Below are positions 16,466-22,983 of a stretch of DNA of 34,805 nucleotides, piece after piece. Source of the DNA: a bacterium (GTDB lineage Bacteria > Bacillota_I > Bacilli_A > RF39 > UBA660); NCBI GenBank assembly GCA_029012525.1, contig JAQXMG010000017.1, forward strand, positions 1 to 34,805, written 5' to 3'. A model generated the notes under the pieces. That model had not been told where the DNA came from, made no database searches, and worked only from the letters and a program-made list of their open reading frames with translations. Made by a program: the position numbers and the translations under genes. Every line of letters starts with the position of its first letter. Position 1 is the first letter of the stretch.

Positions 16466-16518
16466 ACAAAATTTATGAAAGTATGTTAAAATCTATTATA
16501 TAGTAGACATACTTTTTT
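16463..16518 (+). promoter_or_regulatory. Terminator of clpC with a nested promoter for the surface-protein gene
   Basis: Hairpin AAAGTATGT (16478-16486) with ACATACTTT (16507-16515), then T residues: a terminator for clpC. Overlapping its 5' arm and loop is a promoter: TAGACA at 16463-16468, an 18-base spacer ending in TGT, and TAAAAT at 16487-16492 (extended -10). A transcript starting in the loop would lack the 5' arm and so could not form the terminator. The same layout occurs at 34370-34428 before the paralogous gene. Confidence 0.7.
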
Positions 16519-16550
16519 GTTGTACTTTTAATTTAATTGGAGATGATTAG

Positions 16551-17762
16551 ATGAAAAAAAGTGATGATGATTGTAAAGAAAATGATACTTTTAGTTCAAA
16601 AATGTATAATTTTTTAATTCAAGATATTGATTTATGGCACAATTATTATCTATTTGGACTTATTTTCTTTGTTTTATTCGTTATTGGTTATACTTCATAT
16701 TCATTATTTAGTTATGAGATAGAACAGGAAAGTAATATAAGAGTTGTTTTTAGTGATATTAATGGACCATCTTGTGTAATTGAAGGACCTAATTCTTCTG
16801 AAATAGGTATAAATAGTAGTACCGCATATATTATGAATTGTACAGATTCATTTGGAGTTGCCTCTTCTACTTTAACAAGTGATAATTTTATGGTAACGGG
16901 AGATATAACTATAGATAGTATTAATAAAGAAGAAATAACAAATGGTTATAAGTACACAATTAATATTTTATCTGGTACAACAGATACAACAGGTAGTATA
17001 AAATTAAATGCCAATGTTATGCAGGATAATAATGGTAATTATAATAAAGAATCAAATATAAGTAATAATGTTAATGTAATTTTATATAAGACATTTTATT
17101 TAACATATAATAGTACTAATTATGAGTATCATTTTGATGAAGGAATGACTTGGACATCTTTTGTAAATAGCAGTTATAATGACGGGAATTTTACTATAAG
17201 CGGTGAAAATATTAAATATTATAATACTAAGGTTGCTTTAAATGATACTGTTGTTAGTAGTACTGCTACTTTATCTGAAACAACTTATCAAACAAAAGCA
17301 ATAGTATATGCTTGGAATAAATACACAACAGATAGTGTAAATAAAGGAAGTGCTGCTACTGAATATTTTGATGTTGTTATATATGACTACAAAGAAAGCG
17401 GAAGTCAACTTCAATATGTAAGATATTATTCAACTCCAGCACCAAGTGAAATTATTGCTAATGGTACGACTCTTTCAGGTACGTATTATACTTATACTAA
17501 TTTTAATCCATTAAAAGGATATTATTACATTTATTCTAAAGTTGATGATAGTTTAGATTCTGGATGGGATACTGATATGATACGTTATATTCCTGGCAAT
17601 GCTACAATCCAAAGAAAAATTGATGGTGATGTTTATTTGGTATATTTTACATATAGTTATGATGTTAATAAAGAATATCTTACAAGTGAGGATAGTAATG
17701 CATATCCAAAAAATGCTTGGTCTGGGTCAACAATTTATTATGAATTTTTAGGAGAAGTATAA
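16551..17762 (+). CDS. Membrane-anchored extracellular protein, Ig-like/beta-rich (paralogue of the gene at 34455)
   Basis: This 403-residue protein has an acidic cytoplasmic N-terminus of about 30 residues, one transmembrane helix at about 33-55, and a long outside part rich in Ser, Thr, Asn and Tyr with alternating strand patterns. The first outside domain contains SCVIEGP...EIGINSS and MNCTDSFGV, then STLTSDNFMVTGDIT, with two cysteines (about residues 75 and 97) that could pair. The membrane-proximal part is roughly two-thirds identical to the frame beginning at 34455. Later segments (IDGDVYLVYFTYSYDVNKEY) suggest further beta domains. No LPXTG motif is present. Likely role: cell-surface adhesin or stalk; this is inference. 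It has its own promoter and a strong terminator. Confidence 0.75.
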   Translation: MKKSDDDCKENDTFSSKMYNFLIQDIDLWHNYYLFGLIFFVLFVIGYTSYSLFSYEIEQESNIRVVFSDINGPSCVIEGPNSSEIGINSSTAYIMNCTDSFGVASSTLTSDNFMVTGDITIDSINKEEITNGYKYTINILSGTTDTTGSIKLNANVMQDNNGNYNKESNISNNVNVILYKTFYLTYNSTNYEYHFDEGMTWTSFVNSSYNDGNFTISGENIKYYNTKVALNDTVVSSTATLSETTYQTKAIVYAWNKYTTDSVNKGSAATEYFDVVIYDYKESGSQLQYVRYYSTPAPSEIIANGTTLSGTYYTYTNFNPLKGYYYIYSKVDDSLDSGWDTDMIRYIPGNATIQRKIDGDVYLVYFTYSYDVNKEYLTSEDSNAYPKNAWSGSTIYYEFLGEV

Positions 17763-17780
17763 AAAATAATAATAAAATGA

Positions 17781-17813
17781 AATAAGATAGAATATATTTT
17801 TCTATCTTATTTA
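17781..17813 (+). terminator. Rho-independent terminator of the surface-protein gene
   Basis: Perfect 12-base stem AAATAAGATAGA / TCTATCTTATTT with an AT-rich loop, followed by a T-rich stretch. Confidence 0.85.
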
Positions 17814-17832
17814 TTGTTATTAAAAAATTTAA

Positions 17833-17861
17833 TTGTTAAATCTTTAATTTTTTGATATCAT
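17833..17861 (+). promoter_or_regulatory. Promoter of the cysS-rlmB-sigH operon
   Basis: TTGTTA at 17833-17838, a 17-base spacer ending TGA, and TATCAT at 17856-17861 (extended -10). It lies only about 23 bases before the cysS start, so there is no room for a T-box leader. Confidence 0.7.
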
Positions 17862-17883
17862 ATCTTTATAAGGGAGGCCTTTT

Positions 17884-19278
17884 ATGAAATTATATAATAC
17901 ATTAACTAAAAAAGTAGAGGAATTTGTACCTAGAAATAAAAATGAAGTATCCATGTATACTTGTGGTCCTACAGTTTATAACTATGCTCATATTGGAAAT
18001 TTGCGTACTTATATTTTTGAAGATATTTTAGAAAAAGGTTTAAAATATTTAGGATATAATGTTAAAAGAGTTATGAATATAACAGATGTAGGACATTTAA
18101 CAAGTGATGGTGATACTGGAGAAGATAAGATGCTTAAGGGCGCCAAAAAGGAAGGAAAAACGCCCCAGGAATTAGCTAAGTTTTATACCGAAGCATTTTT
18201 TAATGATTTGAAAAAACTTAATTTAAAAAAACCTGATTTAGTAGAAAAAGCAACGGATCATATTAATGATTATATTAAAGTAATAGAAGTTTTATTAGAA
18301 AAAGACTATGCTTATAAATCTAATGGTAATATTTATTTTGATATATCTAAAGCAAAAGATTATTATAAATTGTCTGGAAAAACATCTGAAGATTTAATTG
18401 TAGGAGCAAGATCTGATGTTTCTTTTGATAATTTTAAGAAAAATCCTTATGATTTTGTATTGTGGTTTACAAAGAGTAAGTTTGAAGATCAAGATCAAAA
18501 ATGGGATAGTCCATTTGGAGTTGGTTATCCTGGTTGGCATATTGAATGTTCTACTCTTGCTAGTTTATATTTTGGAGAGTATTTAGATATTCATTGTGGT
18601 GGGGTTGATAATATATTTCCTCATCATACTAATGAAATTGCTCAATCTGAAGCATATTTTGGACATAAATGGTGTAATTATTGGTTACATGCAGAACACT
18701 TAAACGATAAAAATGGTAAAATGAGTAAATCAAAAGGAGAGTTTTTAACTTTAAAATTATTGGAAGAAAAGGGTTATAATCCTTTAGTTTATAAGTATTT
18801 TTGTTTAGGATCACATTATCGTAATCAATTATTATTTAGTTATGATTCTTTAAATGTTGCAAAAACTTCTTATGAAAAATTAAGAAAAAAAACATCATCA
18901 TTAAAAGAAGATGGAAAAATAGATACTGAAAAAGTCAAATTCTATAAAGAAAAACTTAAAGAAGCTATATCAAGCGATTTAAACACTTCACAAATGTTAA
19001 CATGTGTTTACGACGCTTTAAAAGATAGTTTATTAAATGATAATACTAAAAGAGAAATAATAAAATCTTATGATGAAGTTTTGGGACTTGATTTATTAGA
19101 AAAAGATGAAAAAGAAAGTGTTTTATCAGAAAAATACATTTTAGATAAAATAAAACAAAGAAGTGAAGCAAAACAAAACAAAAACTATGATGAAGCAGAT
19201 TCAATAAGAGATGAACTTTTAAAACAAGGTGTAAAACTTATTGATAAAGTTGACAAAACTGAATATGAAATAATTTAA
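17884..19278 (+). CDS. cysS: Cysteinyl-tRNA synthetase
   Basis: CysS is the class I enzyme charging tRNA-Cys. The 464-residue protein has the class signature at YNYAHIGNLRTYIFEDIL (about residues 32-49). It has the zinc ligands around MYTCGPTVY and GWHIECSTLASLYF with HCGGVDNIFPHHTNE, and KMSKSKGEFLTL near residue 280. A helical anticodon-binding C-terminus includes the family-typical KQNKNYDEADSIRDELLKQG. GGGAGG precedes ATG. It leads the operon cysS-rlmB-sigH; in Bacillus mrnC and yacP also belong to this cluster but are missing here. The stop overlaps a 16-codon ORF (TAATG), noted separately. Confidence 0.97.
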   Translation: MKLYNTLTKKVEEFVPRNKNEVSMYTCGPTVYNYAHIGNLRTYIFEDILEKGLKYLGYNVKRVMNITDVGHLTSDGDTGEDKMLKGAKKEGKTPQELAKFYTEAFFNDLKKLNLKKPDLVEKATDHINDYIKVIEVLLEKDYAYKSNGNIYFDISKAKDYYKLSGKTSEDLIVGARSDVSFDNFKKNPYDFVLWFTKSKFEDQDQKWDSPFGVGYPGWHIECSTLASLYFGEYLDIHCGGVDNIFPHHTNEIAQSEAYFGHKWCNYWLHAEHLNDKNGKMSKSKGEFLTLKLLEEKGYNPLVYKYFCLGSHYRNQLLFSYDSLNVAKTSYEKLRKKTSSLKEDGKIDTEKVKFYKEKLKEAISSDLNTSQMLTCVYDALKDSLLNDNTKREIIKSYDEVLGLDLLEKDEKESVLSEKYILDKIKQRSEAKQNKNYDEADSIRDELLKQGVKLIDKVDKTEYEII

Positions 19279-19339
19279 TGGCTAAAAAATGGGATGATAA
19301 TACAAAAATAAGAACCATAAATGGATAGAGGTAATAAAT

Positions 19340-20044
19340 ATGTTAGTATATGGAAAAAATAGTTGTTATGAATATTTGCAAAATGAGAGTTCTATTAAAA
19401 AAGTTTATTTAGATAGAAATTTTAGTGATGATAAAATTATATCTTTGATAGATAAGTTAAAACTAAATCCTTATTTTTTAACTAGATCTGAACTTGATAT
19501 ATTAGCTAATGGTAATCATCAAGGAATAGTATTGGATATAGGGGATTATAAATATGTTGATATAGATGAAATTATTCGTGAAAATGGTTTTATTGTAATG
19601 TTAGATCATTTGGAAGATACACATAATTTTGGAGCAATTATAAGAACATGTGAAGCTGCAGGAGTTGATGGTATTATTATTCCAAAAGATAGGAGTGTCT
19701 CTGTTAATTCTACTGTTATGAAAACTAGTAGTGGTGCGGCAGTTGATATGAAAATATGTATGGTTACTAATTTAAATCAAACAATAAAATATTTAAAAGA
19801 TAAAGGATATTGGATTACAACAACTGATATGGATGGCCAAAATTATAGCGATATATCTTATCTTGAAAGTACATGCATTGTAATAGGAAATGAAGGTCAT
19901 GGTGTGTCAAATTTAGTCAAAAAATCATCTGATTTTGTAGCATCAATACCTATGGTTGGAAAAATAAATAGTCTTAATGCTTCAGTTGCTGCAGGAATTA
20001 TGATTTATGAAGTGGTAAGACAGAGAAACAAAAATGGAATATAA
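19340..20044 (+). CDS. rlmB: 23S rRNA (guanosine-2'-O)-methyltransferase RlmB / TrmH family
   Basis: RlmB-type SPOUT enzymes methylate a 2'-OH of 23S rRNA (G2251 in E. coli). The 234-residue protein has an N-terminal substrate-binding domain (MLVYGKNSCYEYL, with NHQGIVLDI as linker), then the knotted SPOUT domain: motif 1 LEDTHNFGAIIRTCEAAGVDG, motif 2 TCIVIGNEGHGVSNLV and motif 3 IPMVGKINSLNASVAAGI. All three SAM/catalytic motifs are complete. The start is preceded by AGAGGT. It is followed by sigH with an 11-base overlap. The position after cysS is that of B. subtilis yacO (rlmB). Confidence 0.93.
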   Translation: MLVYGKNSCYEYLQNESSIKKVYLDRNFSDDKIISLIDKLKLNPYFLTRSELDILANGNHQGIVLDIGDYKYVDIDEIIRENGFIVMLDHLEDTHNFGAIIRTCEAAGVDGIIIPKDRSVSVNSTVMKTSSGAAVDMKICMVTNLNQTIKYLKDKGYWITTTDMDGQNYSDISYLESTCIVIGNEGHGVSNLVKKSSDFVASIPMVGKINSLNASVAAGIMIYEVVRQRNKNGI

Positions 20045-20624
20045 ACAAAACGATTATGAACTTGTTTACATGATTGGTGAACATGATGAAGATGCATTGC
20101 AAATATTATTAGAAAAGTACGATTACGTTATTAAAAACTGGGCTTACTATTATTGGAATAAATTCAGCAAATATAGTATTTCTGTAGATGATTTAATCCA
20201 AGAAGGAAAAATTGGCCTATACATTGCTTCAAAAAAATATACTGAATCTAAAGATGTTAAATTTTATACTTTTGCATTAATATGTATAAAAAGAATTATG
20301 ATGAATTATGTTACTTCACATACTAGAGTTAAAAACTTAGTCTATGCCAATCAAGTTCCAATTGAAAACCATGAAAATGAATTGTTTTATGATGAAAATC
20401 CACTTGATATGATAGAAAATTTTGAATTTCAAAAAAAGATTATTGAATTTAAAAATAGTTTAGATTTTTTAGATGCTAATATTTTTGAACTTAGATATAA
20501 TTTGTTTTCTTATAATGATATAGCAACATTACTTGATATAAATAAAAAGAAAGTTGACAATAGTCTTGTAAAAAGCAAAGCAAAGCTAAAAAAATTTTTA
20601 TTAGAGAATGATTTTTTAATATAA
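20034..20624 (+). CDS. sigH: RNA polymerase sigma factor SigH (Spo0H-like)
   Basis: This 196-residue sigma-70 family protein matches the SigH branch, which turns on early stationary-phase and sporulation genes. Region 2 is visible as HDEDALQILLEKYDYVI, SVDDLIQEGKIGLYIASKKY (region 2.2) and FYTFALICIKRIMMNYV (2.3-2.4). A short linker leads to region 4: LDANIFELRYNLFSYNDIAT followed by KKVDNSLVKSKAKLKKFL. It is slightly shorter and more diverged than Bacillus SigH (218). The gene overlaps rlmB by 11 bases; rlmB-yacP-sigH is the Bacillus order, so synteny supports the name. It ends at a strong terminator. A different alternative sigma factor is possible but less likely. Confidence 0.85.
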   Translation: MEYKQNDYELVYMIGEHDEDALQILLEKYDYVIKNWAYYYWNKFSKYSISVDDLIQEGKIGLYIASKKYTESKDVKFYTFALICIKRIMMNYVTSHTRVKNLVYANQVPIENHENELFYDENPLDMIENFEFQKKIIEFKNSLDFLDANIFELRYNLFSYNDIATLLDINKKKVDNSLVKSKAKLKKFLLENDFLI

Positions 20625-20653
20625 AAAATACTAAAAATATGATAATAATTGAT

Positions 20654-20708
20654 AGTTATTGACAATTTTTAATATTAAATGTACAAAATTAGTCAATAAC
20701 TTTTTTTT
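20654..20708 (+). terminator. Terminator of the cysS-rlmB-sigH operon, with an embedded promoter-like sequence
   Basis: A long hairpin: AGTTATTGACAATTTT pairs with AAAATTAGTCAATAACT (one bulged A), followed by eight T. Inside it, TTGACA (20659-20664), 17 bases and TACAAA (20682-20687) form a promoter-like pair, so this may be another terminator/promoter overlap. Confidence 0.85.
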
Positions 20709-20752
20709 ATGATAAATAAATTATAAAAATAGTTATTATATACTAAATAATA

Positions 20753-20782
20753 TTGCTAAATAACAAAACATTATGCTATAAT
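20753..20782 (+). promoter_or_regulatory. Promoter of the two-gene hypothetical operon
   Basis: TTGCTA at 20753-20758, an 18-base spacer ending TGC, and a perfect TATAAT at 20777-20782 (extended -10). The predicted start (about 20789) lies at or after the ORF-track start codon 20788, so that codon cannot be used. Confidence 0.75.
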
Positions 20783-20805
20783 GTACTATGATAGGTGATG
20801 TTGTT

Positions 20806-21426
20806 ATGGATAGTAATATTGAAACATTAAGAGAATTCCTAAACGATGATACGATTAATAAAACTGAATTAAAATTAAATACTTTTTGCGAACTAATGAG
20901 AAATGTATCAAAAAAAATTGAGGAAGAACAGAGAAATATTATAAAAATCAATCTTGATGAAATAGAAATTAACAAAATAACAGGTGAAGTTATTTTGCCT
21001 GAAAAATTATTTAGTAAAGAAAATGATCTAGATAAAACAATGGCAGGATTTAATACTGGCGTAAGTTTAATCGCAGATAGAAAATCAACTAAAGAACATA
21101 AAAGGATTTCTTTTGCTTTAATGGTTTTAGGTTGGTATTGTAATCCTAATAAAGATGCTATATCTAATGATTTAGATGTTTTAGAAAATTTTTCTTATTA
21201 TATGTCTAAAGTACCAGAATGGTTGAGACCATTTTTTATAAATATATTTAGAAAAATGGAATATGAAACCTCTTTTGAAGAGTATTATGATCAAAACTTT
21301 ACAGAAAAAATAAAAAATGAAGTAAAAAAATCATTTTCTGGTTATAATTTAAACGATGAACAAATAAATAGAATATGTAATGTTGTAATAAATAAAGGAA
21401 TAAGAGAAGGTGCACAAAATGAGTAA
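20806..21426 (+). CDS. Hypothetical cytoplasmic protein
   Basis: I do not recognise this 206-residue protein. It is acidic, has no membrane segment, and looks mostly helical, with a compact middle section (MAGFNTGVSLIADRKSTKEH, then FALMVLGWYCNP) that looks like a conserved core, and a C-terminal helical part (LNDEQINRICNVVINKGIRE). The start was moved from 20788 to ATG 20806: AGGTGATG lies 7 bases before it and the promoter -10 ends at 20782. The stop overlaps the next gene by eight bases, so the two are translationally coupled. It lies between sigH and rpsF and has no known role from context. Confidence 0.75.
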   Translation: MDSNIETLREFLNDDTINKTELKLNTFCELMRNVSKKIEEEQRNIIKINLDEIEINKITGEVILPEKLFSKENDLDKTMAGFNTGVSLIADRKSTKEHKRISFALMVLGWYCNPNKDAISNDLDVLENFSYYMSKVPEWLRPFFINIFRKMEYETSFEEYYDQNFTEKIKNEVKKSFSGYNLNDEQINRICNVVINKGIREGAQNE

Positions 21427-21781
21427 TGGATTTGAAGAACAAAATGCGATAAATAGTTGTGGAAAAAATATTGAAGATACTAAAAAAAGGTTAAATTTAG
21501 AGGAAGTAGTTCAACGAGATAGTTTAGAAACATCAAATTCAGGAATAGATAAATCTAATGTAAGAGTAAGAACTGATGGAATGCCTCATACCTTACCAAA
21601 TTTGGAAAATAATAATTCTAACCAAAATCAAACAAGCTATTATACTGGAATGCCAATTTATCAAACAACAGAAAGCAGTAATAATAAAGCTTTTGCAGCA
21701 GTTTTAGTTGTAATGGAAGTTGTATCTCTTATTTTTTTAGTATCATTAATAACATTTGTCGTACTTAAAGGAATTTCTTAA
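21419..21781 (+). CDS. Hypothetical tail-anchored membrane protein
   Basis: This 120-residue protein is not recognised. The first 85 residues are polar and low in complexity, with an Asn/Gln/Ser-rich stretch (ENNNSNQNQTSYY). They are followed by one hydrophobic helix at about residues 90-115 (AAVLVVMEVVSLIFLVSL) and a very short tail, so it is probably anchored by its C-terminus. ATG 21419, with GAGAAGG 8 bases upstream, is preferred to the track start GTG 21410. It overlaps the upstream gene by eight bases and is the second gene of that operon. The pairing suggests that the soluble upstream protein may be recruited to the membrane by this one; this is inference. Confidence 0.7.
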   Translation: MSNGFEEQNAINSCGKNIEDTKKRLNLEEVVQRDSLETSNSGIDKSNVRVRTDGMPHTLPNLENNNSNQNQTSYYTGMPIYQTTESSNNKAFAAVLVVMEVVSLIFLVSLITFVVLKGIS

Positions 21782-21788
21782 AAAAAGC

Positions 21789-21817
21789 TTGTAAAATTTA
21801 ATAAATATTGATATAAT
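21789..21817 (+). promoter_or_regulatory. Promoter of rpsF-ssb-rpsR
   Basis: TTGTAA at 21789-21794, a 17-base spacer ending TGA, and a perfect TATAAT at 21812-21817 (extended -10). One of the best promoters in the window, as expected for a ribosomal protein operon. Confidence 0.85.
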
Positions 21818-21823
21818 ACCAAT

Positions 21824-21885
21824 CGAGTAATTAATTTACTCCTTGCTTCGATAGAAGCCTTATGTCCAAAAGGAGGTGTAAAAAT
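21824..21885 (+). promoter_or_regulatory. Structured 5' leader of rpsF, possible S6:S18 autoregulatory RNA
   Basis: Between the predicted start and the rpsF ribosome binding site lie two tandem hairpins: GAGTAA-TTAAT-TTACTC (21825-21841) and GCTTC-GATA-GAAGC (21845-21858). An alternative pairing, ATCGA with TCGAT, would bridge them. Bacterial rpsF leaders often bind the S6:S18 complex to control translation. Position and structure fit, but I cannot confirm the known consensus by eye. Confidence 0.45.
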
Positions 21886-22173
21886 ATGAATAAATATGAA
21901 ATTATGTTTATTGTTAATCCTACTTTAGATGAAGCATCAATCAAAAAAGTTGCTGAAGATATGAAAGATATTATCGTAAAAGCTAAAGGAGAAATAACAG
22001 AAGAACAAGAAATGGGCCAAAGAGATTTAGCTTATGAAATTAATAAACATAAAAAAGGATATTATTTCTTTTATGCAGTTAATACAACACCAGATGTTAT
22101 AAAAGAATTTAATCGTCTTGCAAACGTTAATGAAAACGTTATTCGTCATTTAATTGTAAAAGTAGAAAAATAA
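21886..22173 (+). CDS. rpsF: 30S ribosomal protein S6
   Basis: S6 binds the central domain of 16S rRNA together with S18. The 95-residue protein begins MNKYEIMFIVNPTLDEASIK and contains MGQRDLAYEINKHKKGYYFF and the terminal NENVIRHLIVKVEK, all typical of S6. The track start at 21862 adds eight residues, reading through the AAAGGAGGTG ribosome binding site; the proper start is ATG 21886. It is first in the conserved operon rpsF-ssb-rpsR, with ssb following after ten bases. Confidence 0.96.
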   Translation: MNKYEIMFIVNPTLDEASIKKVAEDMKDIIVKAKGEITEEQEMGQRDLAYEINKHKKGYYFFYAVNTTPDVIKEFNRLANVNENVIRHLIVKVEK

Positions 22174-22183
22174 GAGGTATAAA

Positions 22184-22666
22184 ATGAATAAAGTATTTCT
22201 AATTGGAAGACTTACTCGTGATCCTGAACTTAGATACACTGGAAGTAATATTCCAGTTGCAACTTTTACGATAGCAGTAAATCGTAATTATACAAGTCAA
22301 AATGGAGAAAGAGAAGCAGATTTTATTCCTGTAGTTGTTTGGAGAAAACAAGCAGAGAATGTTAAAAATTATACAAATCAAGGTAGTTTAGTGGCAATAG
22401 ATGGACGTATTCAAGTGAGAAACTATGATGATAAAGATGGCGTTAAAAGATACGTTACAGAAGTTATTGCAGATAATATTCAATTTTTAGATACTAAAGC
22501 TAGTCGTGAAAAAAATAACTCTAATCCAAGTCCTTATGATATGCCAGCTTATATTGATAATGCTGCAGGAGTTGATATGGATGTTAGAGGTGAAGATTTA
22601 AAAGATGATCCTTTTAAAGACTTTGGTGAAGAAATAAAGATTGAAGATAGTGAATTACCATTTTAA
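22184..22666 (+). CDS. ssb: Single-stranded DNA-binding protein
   Basis: SSB coats single-stranded DNA during replication, repair and recombination. The 160-residue protein has the OB-fold in residues 1-105 (MNKVFLIGRLTRDPELRYT, TIAVNR, DFIPVVVWRKQAENV, GSLVAIDGRIQVRNY, IADNIQFLD). A flexible linker follows, then the acidic C-terminal tip IEDSELPF used to recruit partner proteins. The acidic tail is intact. It is encoded between the two genes whose products form the S6:S18 complex, the standard Bacillota arrangement, with AGAGGT before its start. Confidence 0.97.
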   Translation: MNKVFLIGRLTRDPELRYTGSNIPVATFTIAVNRNYTSQNGEREADFIPVVVWRKQAENVKNYTNQGSLVAIDGRIQVRNYDDKDGVKRYVTEVIADNIQFLDTKASREKNNSNPSPYDMPAYIDNAAGVDMDVRGEDLKDDPFKDFGEEIKIEDSELPF

Positions 22667-22684
22667 TCAGAAAGGAAGAATATT

Positions 22685-22900
22685 ATGGCAGAATTTTTTA
22701 GAAAAAAGAAAAAAGTTTGTTATATGTGTGCTGGAAAAGATATTAATTATAAAAATGTTGAAATCTTAAAAAAGTACGTTAATGATAAAGGTAAAATTTT
22801 ACCAAGACGTGTAACTGGAGCTTGTGCTAAACATCAAAGATATATAGCAGAACAAGTAAAAAGAGCAAGAGCAATTGCCTTATTACCATATACAAAATAA
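22685..22900 (+). CDS. rpsR: 30S ribosomal protein S18, cysteine-bearing (C+) form
   Basis: S18 partners S6 in the 30S platform. The 71-residue protein contains [20 protein letters not shown], the hallmark PRRVTG and [11 protein letters not shown] near the end. Unlike B. subtilis S18, it keeps CYMC near the N-terminus and CAKH after RRVTG, giving a CxxC...CxxH arrangement able to hold zinc, as in the C+ paralogues of several ribosomal proteins. It is the last gene of the operon, with AAAGGAAG before the start and a terminator after the stop. Confidence 0.96.
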   Translation: MAEFFRKKKKVCYMCAGKDINYKNVEILKKYVNDKGKILPRRVTGACAKHQRYIAEQVKRARAIALLPYTK

Positions 22901-22927
22901 AGTTTGTGATTACTTCACAAATTTTTT
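22901..22927 (+). terminator. Rho-independent terminator of rpsF-ssb-rpsR
   Basis: Hairpin AGTTTGTGA-TTACT-TCACAAATT (one G-T pair) running into a T tract. Confidence 0.85.
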
Positions 22928-22934
22928 ATTTTAT

Positions 22935-22964
22935 TTGCTAATAATATTATAAATAGGTTATAAT
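22935..22964 (+). promoter_or_regulatory. Promoter for the Ig-like protein-yvcK-whiA unit
   Basis: TTGCTA at 22935-22940, an 18-base spacer and a perfect TATAAT at 22959-22964. Confidence 0.75.
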
Positions 22965-22983
22965 ACTTATAAGGGTGATAATT

